A stretch of DNA of 48,811 nucleotides from Moorena sp. SIO3H5 (GTDB taxonomy: Bacteria > Cyanobacteriota > Cyanobacteriia > Cyanobacteriales > Coleofasciculaceae), in the NCBI RefSeq assembly GCF_010692395.1, contig NZ_JAAHHS010000028.1:1-48811 (forward strand). The letters run 5' to 3'. A model generated the notes under the pieces. The model made no database searches. It was not told where the DNA came from and saw nothing but the letters and a program-made list of their open reading frames with translations. The number at the start of each line of letters is the position of its first letter. Position 1 is the first letter of the stretch. Made by a program: the position numbers and the translations under genes. Of this stretch, positions 42,928 through 48,811 are shown piece by piece.

Positions 42928-44568
42928 ATGTCTGCTTTGAATCGCAATACTCGTCGTCGGCTCAATAAATTACAACAGACTTCCAGCGTGTGGGAGGGAG
43001 ACCGCCGTCCCCTGTCAGTTATTGGTAACAATCATCAACAGCCGGATGGTGAGGGTCATAATGATTGCATTCTTTGGGTGGATGGCTCGGAAGGCATCGT
43101 CAGGGCAATGGATTTAGTATCACCAACCATGGGACCAGAAGCGATTGTTCGTGCCCTTATGCAAGCCATGGAACATCCCCAAAGCCCCGCCAGACCAGCA
43201 CGACCCTCAAAGATTGTTGTTCGTAACCGAGAAATTCAGTTTTTTTTGCGAGGTGTCCTTCAAGGGTTAGACATTGGCATTGATTATGTACCCAATTTAC
43301 CCTTGATTGACGAACTGTTTCGGGGATTTGAGGAAATGGCGGCTACTCGACAACCCCAGCTACCACCTAAGTATGCCGACCTACTTATAGAAAAAGCCTA
43401 TGAAATTTGGCATGAAGCTGCTTGGGAAGTAGTGGCTGATCATCAGATTATCTCGATTGAATTAAATCGCTGGGATATTGAAACCCTATACGTCTCAGTA
43501 ATGGGTATGCTGGGTATGGAGTACGGCGTACTACTATATCGCTCCTGGGATTCCCTGAAACGCTTCCGATCATCAGTGCTGGCAGATGACTCCTGGGAAA
43601 AGATGGAACAAGCTTTCTTAGGGCAAGATTGCTTGTTTTTAACCTTCGGGCGGTTTGGCGATGATACCGAAGATGAAGATGAAGAGGATGATATTGATTT
43701 AGCTGATTTGCCAGTATCAGAGATTGTACCTGGGTTTGGCACAGTCCATCCCTTGGAAGGAATGCGACCTTATCTTTATGAAGAAGAAGCGATCGCAATT
43801 TATGTTGCCCTAGAAGCGATTCAGCGATTTGTTCACGATTACCATGAGGAATTAGATGACGAAAACTTACCGAAGATTGGTAAGCGCTACCGCATCCGAG
43901 TACCCCTAGAATCAAAATCTACTGTTAACGTTAAAATTAACACCCATCCTGACCTGGCGGATGAGTTGTTAGAGATGGCAATTGAGTCCGAGGAAGATGA
44001 TTTCGATTCAGAGTCGATGACCATACCCTTACGGGATGACCTTGTGCCAAAGGATGCTTTCCTCAAGCTGGGCATGATGTCTTGGGAAGCAATAGAATCT
44101 ATTCGCTCTGGTGTCAAATCCTATCAGTCTCAGAATATCAAAGCAATCGGGGAAGGGATGCCAGTTATTTTGATTCAAACCACCCGACCAAAGGCACAAG
44201 TGTTGATAGAGCAGATCGAGACCGCTGGTGGACTCAAAGGGATTTGCTTTAATTCAGGGGAAGACCCCTTTGAAGGCACACGCTACGACCTTGGCATTAT
44301 CCAAACAGAAAACAGCAGTCTTTATTTATTAGGAGAGTTTTCTGAAACCGATACCAACCATGCCGCTGCCCGCGAGCAGTGGGAGGAGGGTTGTGAAAAT
44401 CAGGGATATTGTGGTTTAGTTATTGCCAGAGGTCTAGCAGGAGCATCTCGGGGTAATCCCAAGCCTCGTGACATGATGGCATTGTTTGAAGCGCGATCGC
44501 TGTCCACTACAGATTTGGGAATAGCAATACTCAAGGCAGAACCCTCAATAACTGAGCCTCCCTTCTGA
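42928..44568 (+). CDS. DUF6930-family protein
   Basis: A 546-residue soluble cyanobacterial protein of unknown function. The N-terminal third has the DUF6930-like block CILWVDGSEGIVRAMDLVSP, then PSKIVVRNREIQFFLRGVLQ. The centre has a very acidic stretch (DTEDEDEEDDIDLADL, about 249-264), and the C terminus reads CGLVIARGLAGASRGNP. There are no membrane segments or catalytic motifs I can name. Confidence 0.75.
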   Translation: MSALNRNTRRRLNKLQQTSSVWEGDRRPLSVIGNNHQQPDGEGHNDCILWVDGSEGIVRAMDLVSPTMGPEAIVRALMQAMEHPQSPARPARPSKIVVRNREIQFFLRGVLQGLDIGIDYVPNLPLIDELFRGFEEMAATRQPQLPPKYADLLIEKAYEIWHEAAWEVVADHQIISIELNRWDIETLYVSVMGMLGMEYGVLLYRSWDSLKRFRSSVLADDSWEKMEQAFLGQDCLFLTFGRFGDDTEDEDEEDDIDLADLPVSEIVPGFGTVHPLEGMRPYLYEEEAIAIYVALEAIQRFVHDYHEELDDENLPKIGKRYRIRVPLESKSTVNVKINTHPDLADELLEMAIESEEDDFDSESMTIPLRDDLVPKDAFLKLGMMSWEAIESIRSGVKSYQSQNIKAIGEGMPVILIQTTRPKAQVLIEQIETAGGLKGICFNSGEDPFEGTRYDLGIIQTENSSLYLLGEFSETDTNHAAAREQWEEGCENQGYCGLVIARGLAGASRGNPKPRDMMALFEARSLSTTDLGIAILKAEPSITEPPF

Positions 44569-44610
44569 CCTTCTGATTGAGATACTCCTCACCCATAAGC
44601 CTGATCCCGA

Positions 44611-45651
44611 TCACGAGATAAGTAGACCAACAACACCACCATCCCCTGGGATTACTTCACCAATTTTACATGCATTTACCTGCTGTGAATTAAACGATGT
44701 TAGGGTTTCCTCAACCTGCTGTTGAGGAACAATCAGCACAAAACCAATCCCCATATTATAGGTATCAAACATTGCCTGAGGACTAACCTGACCTGTGTGG
44801 GCTAGCCACTGAAAAATTGGTGGAATCACCCAGCTGTTGGGATAAATCTGGATGGATTGTCCAGCACCCAGGCAACGAGGGAGGTTTTCTGGGATACCGC
44901 CGCCGGTAATGTGAGCCATACCGTGAATCTCGATACCAGCCCTACGAGCATCAAGCACAGGTTTCACGTAAATCTGTGTTGGTGTCAACAATTCCTCCCC
45001 TAAGCTTTTACCAGCTAACAATTCCGGAGTTATATCCCAGGAAAGAGCGTTGTCTGGGGAATCCTGAACAATTTTCCGGATCAGACTAAAACCATTGCTG
45101 TGGACGCCCTGACTGGCCAAACCAATTGCCACATCTCCAATTTGGACTTGGGAACCGTCCAACATGTGGCTCTTTTCCACAATTCCTACACAAAATCCTG
45201 CTAGGTCATACTCGGCGAGTTCGTAGAAACCAGGCATTTCTGCAGTTTCCCCTCCTAGTAAAGCACACCCAGCCAGACGACAACCTTGGGCAATACCGGC
45301 AACAACCTGAGTCAGTTGTTGTTGATTGAGCTTGCCAGTTGCTAAATAATCCAAGAAAAACAGGGGCTCCGCACCAACAGTCAAGACATCGTTGACGCAC
45401 ATGGCTACCAAATCAATGCCAACGGTGTCATGGCGGTTGAGGTCTTGAGCCAATTTGAGTTTAGTACCAACTCCATCAGTTCCAGATACCAACACTGGCT
45501 CAGTATATCCCACTGGGAGCTGAAAGCAACCACTAAAGCCACCCAGTCCACCTAATACTTCCGAACGGTGGGTACTTTTTACCAGGCTACGGATTTGCTT
45601 AACAAATCCTCGACCTGCTTCAATATCAACACCAGCGTCTCGATAATCCAT
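44611..45651 (-). CDS. purM: Phosphoribosylformylglycinamidine cyclo-ligase
   Basis: AIR synthetase, the fifth step of purine biosynthesis, closing the imidazole ring with ATP. The N terminus [20 protein letters not shown] is typical, followed by [46 protein letters not shown] and [12 protein letters not shown]. The start is set at the ATG at 45651; the ATG-like codon at 45663 would add four residues. 347 residues is normal. Confidence 0.93.
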   Translation of the reverse strand: MDYRDAGVDIEAGRGFVKQIRSLVKSTHRSEVLGGLGGFSGCFQLPVGYTEPVLVSGTDGVGTKLKLAQDLNRHDTVGIDLVAMCVNDVLTVGAEPLFFLDYLATGKLNQQQLTQVVAGIAQGCRLAGCALLGGETAEMPGFYELAEYDLAGFCVGIVEKSHMLDGSQVQIGDVAIGLASQGVHSNGFSLIRKIVQDSPDNALSWDITPELLAGKSLGEELLTPTQIYVKPVLDARRAGIEIHGMAHITGGGIPENLPRCLGAGQSIQIYPNSWVIPPIFQWLAHTGQVSPQAMFDTYNMGIGFVLIVPQQQVEETLTSFNSQQVNACKIGEVIPGDGGVVGLLIS

Positions 45652-45663
45652 GGGAACACACAC

Positions 45664-46216
45664 ATGCTTTTGAGCTAGAAATGCAGGATGTATTTTACAG
45701 CCTAGCGTCGATCAAGACCTAGGGGGCAAAAGTGGTGAGATCAGTAGTGTGTTGAGGAAGGTCGTGGTAAGGGCCGTCGTAAACGCTGTGGTAAGCGCCC
45801 TTATTTACCAGAATTGCTTGCACCTAGTCTGTATTCAAGTTTACTTTATCGAGGAAGTTTGTTGAAGCTGATTCATTAGTTATTTCACAGATCTTGATGG
45901 GATGGATAAGAATTAACTATTATTAGTGTTACTTCACAAAAATTTCACAAAAGCTCTAACCATTAATATAACTTAGTTTGTGGTCAATTTACAACAGTCA
46001 ATTTTGACAATTTTTTGGTAACAGCTTCATAAAATGGGGATTCCACCATCAGAAACTTCATGGTATTCTATGTCAGGTTTTTAGTTAAATCACTAATAAC
46101 CATTTGTGAGGAAATAACCATTTGTGAGGAGTTAATGGGCAAGTTTAAGTTATGTTACTGCGTTTGTTGCAGCACCATAATGCCTAAAACTGCCAATTAT
46201 CTTAGACTACAGACCT
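45664..46216. other. 553-bp region upstream of the first RlpA gene
   Basis: It contains CGTGGTAAGGGC/TGTGGTAAGCGCC repeats at about 45764-45801 and an 18-bp tandem duplication at 46095-46130. A frame at 46060-46305 overlaps the start of the RlpA gene in a different phase and looks non-coding. No known riboswitch was recognised with certainty. Confidence 0.4.
46095..46130. repeat. 18-bp exact tandem duplication
   Basis: AATAACCATTTGTGAGGA occurs twice without spacing (46095-46112 and 46113-46130), 87 bp before the RlpA ATG. Each unit ends in a Shine-Dalgarno-like GAGGA. Confidence 0.85.
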
Positions 46217-47302
46217 ATGAATCAAAAAATTTGGGGTGGCATCACCGTTTCTGTGCTAACAACAGTTCTCGGTGCAACAATATCAACTCCTGTATCATCT
46301 GCTGAGACAGTTACTCAGACTGTGACAGGAAATTCTGATGCTCAACTGGCAGAAGAATTGCCATCTAGCGCAACTGCAGCAATAGAAAAACTACCAGCTC
46401 AGCCAACACCAGAGTTTCAAGTGGCTGAGTTTCCAGAGCAACTGAGAACTGCTAATACCTCAGAAATCATTACCAATATTTATGCTTATGAACTTGCAGG
46501 ACGTCAGGCAGCTACACTGTATGTCCGTAGTATTCCTGTTCTGACTTTCCTAGGTTCACAGGAAATCAATGCTGACCCTACCAAAGACATAGTTGCTACT
46601 GAGGTTGAAAAGATAGCAACTCCGTCTTCTGTTGCCCCAGGCAACGCTACGATATCGGATGCTAATGGGTCAGAAAATGACTCAATCCGGCGGGCTCAAG
46701 TGGTTGCTGCTCGGATCAATGAACTTCATGGCAAAAATGTCAATGCTGAGTCAATCACTGTCCGTTGGAATGGTTCCTACAAAAGCTACAGCATCCAAGT
46801 AAATGGCGAAGAATTAGTCGAAGTTGATGAGAATACAATTCTGCCAGATACCACCAAAGACCTGGCTGAAGATGCTCTACAAGCTACTAATCGATTGCGA
46901 AGGCTGATCGGTTACGCTCCCCCTCTCAAAGAAATTGCAGACTTACCGCCAGCACCAAAACCACGAACAGTACAGAAAGTAGCTAGGAGTACCACTCCTC
47001 GGCGAGTAAGAAGTCAGATGAGGGGTATGGCTTCTTGGTATGGCCCGGGTTTTCATGGCCGCCGCACTGCCAGTGGTGAGCGATTTAATCAATACGCCCT
47101 GACTGCTGCTCATCGTACCTTGCGGTTTGGGACTAGGGTGCGGGTGACTAACATGAGAAATGGTCGCTCCGTCATTGTGCGAATTAATGACCGTGGACCG
47201 CACACCAGAAATCGCGTCATTGACCTTTCCAGAGCAGCAGCCCGAGTTATCGGAGTTGAAAGATCCGGCACTGCTGCTGTGCGTCTAGAGGTTTTATATT
47301 AA
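46217..47302 (+). CDS. RlpA-family septal ring lytic transglycosylase, copy 1
   Basis: A 361-residue secreted protein with a signal peptide ([20 protein letters not shown]) and a C-terminal double-psi beta-barrel domain (about 268-361) of RlpA type: [56 protein letters not shown]. RlpA proteins cleave peptide-free glycan strands or bind the septal wall. The central part (about 60-240) is a cyanobacterial extension with [20 protein letters not shown]. There is no SPOR domain. A second RlpA gene follows. Confidence 0.88.
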   Translation: MNQKIWGGITVSVLTTVLGATISTPVSSAETVTQTVTGNSDAQLAEELPSSATAAIEKLPAQPTPEFQVAEFPEQLRTANTSEIITNIYAYELAGRQAATLYVRSIPVLTFLGSQEINADPTKDIVATEVEKIATPSSVAPGNATISDANGSENDSIRRAQVVAARINELHGKNVNAESITVRWNGSYKSYSIQVNGEELVEVDENTILPDTTKDLAEDALQATNRLRRLIGYAPPLKEIADLPPAPKPRTVQKVARSTTPRRVRSQMRGMASWYGPGFHGRRTASGERFNQYALTAAHRTLRFGTRVRVTNMRNGRSVIVRINDRGPHTRNRVIDLSRAAARVIGVERSGTAAVRLEVLY

Positions 47303-48026
47303 CTTAAACCGCAATGGCTAATCGGTAATGGGTAATCGCTAATCGTAATCCAATTCCCAATTACCAATTCTCCATTTCCAAATCTGAGAAAAAATTTGTT
47401 GCAGGTAGACACGAGAATTAGTATTAGTATCATTCGTCTTCCTGCTTAAAATAAGCATTCAGCCTGGAGGGTTAGCTGAATGCTTATTGTTGAGGTGGAT
47501 AGCCTAAGCGCAACTAAGCTATGAGGCTTATAATTTATCTATTGAACGGAAAAGAGGTAGGGGCGATCAGGACCAGAAGAGAGAGTTGTGAAGTTTTTAA
47601 CGCTTACTCAAAAATCGGTAATTTAAATGGGCAACAGTTTAATTATTGTTTCAGCAACTTTAACTTTAACTAAACTTTAAAAATATCTAACTTCACTACT
47701 GGCTTAAGTTTGAGCTATTAGTAAAAAAAATTAATTCGCTGGCTTGGGGTTTTGAAGTAGTACTAAACTTTAATTTCTTAGCATAAACTTTATAATAGTC
47801 TTTGGTTGCTAGTGTAATATTAAACAAGTTTACTTTAAGCGAGTAAATCCAGAGGTGCGACCCGTGGCGAATTTAATTCGCCTAGCGATGCAGCGCGGTC
47901 TTGGGGGTTTCCCCCATGAGCGACTGCATCAAGACAAGGAAAGCGCACCTATGCAATTTTGAGTGCTAAATTGCTATGAATTAGCACCAAAATGCCTGGA
48001 ATCATAATGTTTAATCTACCCTAACT
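47303..48026. other. 724-bp region between the two RlpA genes
   Basis: It holds a small inverted pair with AGCATTCAGC/GCTGAATGCT arms (about 47453-47483), AT-rich spacer, and a complex palindromic element at 47853-47950. No intact gene was recognised. Confidence 0.5.
47853..47950. repeat. Nested palindromic element
   Basis: Outer arms AGGTGCG (47853-47859) and CGCACCT (47944-47950); inside, the palindrome GGCGAATT-T-AATTCGCC (47866-47882); then GATGCAG...CTGCATC flanking TGGGGGTTTCCCCCA. The nested pairing suggests a structured RNA or small mobile repeat. A related degenerate piece is at about 32060-32140. Confidence 0.55.
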
Positions 48027-48811
48027 ATGACTCAAAAAAGTTGGAGTTGCATCACCGGTTCTTTGATAACAACAGTTTTGGGTACGTTGTTATCAACTGA
48101 TATTTCATCAGCTAAGGGCTTTGACTACACTGTTAAAGATCACCCTGAATTACCACTGATGACAGAGGTGAAATCTGCCACAATTCCAGATGCTGATCGC
48201 GCAGCTTGGCCTACGGCCTTAAAACTCTCAAGTCAGCAAGTTCAGATGTTTGATTTTGCGGAGTTTTCAGCTCAATTTAGAATTCTCCCTACTTTAACGT
48301 TACCAGCTAAAGCCGTAGGCGACGCTGCGCGAACGGAGCTAATCACTACTGATCGCGGAGCGTGGCCAAAGGCCTTGGAGATTCCACAGTCAGAAGGGAA
48401 GAGAGCTTCTCCGGATTCTAATCTCCAAGAAAACGCTATCCTAATCGGCTATGCTTCTCCTCTCAAAAAAAGCAGTGCTTCAGCAAAGACATGGCAACCA
48501 CTAAAAGTACCAACGATTGCAAGCCGTCGCCGTCGCCGAGTGCGATGGAGTGTAAGGGGAATAGCTTCTTGGTATGGTTCAGCTTTTCATGGCAGGCGCA
48601 CTGCTAGTGGCGAAAGATTCAATCAATATGCTCTGACTGCTGCTCATCGTACCTTGCGGTTTGGCACTAGAGTCAAAGTGACTAATCTCAGAAATGGTCG
48701 CTCTGTCATTGTGCGGATTAATGATCGTGGACCTTATATTAGGGGTAGGATTATTGACTTGTCCAGAGGAGCTGCCAGAATAATTGGATTGGTAAGGTCT
48801 GGCACTGGGTC
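48027..48811 (+). CDS. RlpA-family protein, copy 2, cut by window end
   Basis: A tandem paralogue of the first RlpA gene. It begins [19 protein letters not shown], similar to the first copy, so the ATG at 48027 is well supported. The double-psi domain reads [56 protein letters not shown]. The central extension of copy 1 is shortened and replaced by repeats read in frame ([23 protein letters not shown]) at 48195-48378. The frame is open to the window end; only the last few residues are missing. Not an artefact of a stop, since the frame has none. Confidence 0.85.
   Translation, partial: MTQKSWSCITGSLITTVLGTLLSTDISSAKGFDYTVKDHPELPLMTEVKSATIPDADRAAWPTALKLSSQQVQMFDFAEFSAQFRILPTLTLPAKAVGDAARTELITTDRGAWPKALEIPQSEGKRASPDSNLQENAILIGYASPLKKSSASAKTWQPLKVPTIASRRRRRVRWSVRGIASWYGSAFHGRRTASGERFNQYALTAAHRTLRFGTRVKVTNLRNGRSVIVRINDRGPYIRGRIIDLSRGAARIIGLVRSGTG
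48195..48378. repeat. Three interspersed repeats inside the second RlpA gene
   Basis: GATCGCGCAGCTTGGCC-type (48195-48218), GGCGACGCTGCGCGAACGG-type (48312-48336) and GATCGCGGAGCGTGGCC-type (48351-48378). All are in frame and lie in the linker before the double-psi domain. Confidence 0.7.

Noticed and set aside
43448..44117. Minus-strand frames inside the DUF6930 gene
   Set aside because: They are antisense openings caused by acidic codons of the sense strand; Ser/Arg-rich composition and no homology.
46060..46305. Frame overlapping the start of the first RlpA gene
   Set aside because: It is in another phase, includes the 18-bp tandem duplication, and has odd Cys-rich composition; the RlpA start with signal peptide is far better supported.
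1..48811. tRNA, rRNA or CRISPR loci
   Set aside because: I looked for conserved tRNA arm words and regularly spaced direct repeats with unique spacers and saw none; a dedicated RNA search was not possible here.

Overview
The window looks like chromosome of a filamentous cyanobacterium, most like the marine Moorena/Lyngbya group. The signs are frequent GCGATCGC (HIP1-type) octamers, SLH-domain porins, Ycf39, a ferrochelatase with a C-terminal chlorophyll a/b-binding-like tail, many heptamer tandem repeats, several TnpB transposons, and short palindromic repeats that sit in frame inside genes. The genus is inferred from the style of the sequence, not from a search.

Layout. 1-4.8 kb: the end of phoU, then two tandemly duplicated SLH/OprB-type porins with duplicated upstream regions. 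5.0-6.8 kb: an IS607-type element (serine recombinase plus TnpB). 6.9-8.2 kb: two small hypothetical genes. 8.4-13.3 kb: a microviridin-type RiPP locus on the minus strand, with a precursor that carries five core peptides, an MdnB/MvdC-type ligase and an MdnC/MvdD-type ligase. A TnpB element lies between precursor and ligases. About 0.2 kb upstream of the precursor there is an orphan sixth core motif, beside a 235-bp element with terminal inverted repeats. 13.5-15.5 kb: a double-ATPase ABC protein. 15.65-17.4 kb: a TnpB element with a divergent small regulator-like gene, flanked by two near-identical hairpins. 17.5-22.5 kb: EF-hand protein, glutamate dehydrogenase, DUF4126 protein, aldo/keto reductase, and a small retropepsin-like pair.

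22.6-35.0 kb is an accessory metabolic island: two paralogous methyltransferases, an enolase-superfamily enzyme, a PhyH-type dioxygenase, a DapL-like aminotransferase, an FcoT-like thioesterase, a truncated TauD/BBOX-type dioxygenase, an OvoA-type sulfoxide synthase without its methyltransferase domain, EgtD, a histamine-N-methyltransferase-like enzyme, and a MurL-like epimerase. Three gene remnants (MmgE/PrpD, BBOX and methyltransferase) show that the island is being rearranged. Three of its enzymes belong to families that act on histidine or imidazole compounds, which suggests a thiohistidine/ergothioneine-type product or a derivative.

35.1-48.8 kb is mostly core metabolism: hemH, a methyltransferase, msrP, pdxA, ycf39, NAD kinase, a DUF6930 protein and purM. 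It ends with two tandem RlpA-type proteins, the second cut by the window end. The most notable candidates are the five-core microviridin precursor with its orphan core, the histidine-themed island, and the repeats that have been turned into protein sequence in at least four genes.
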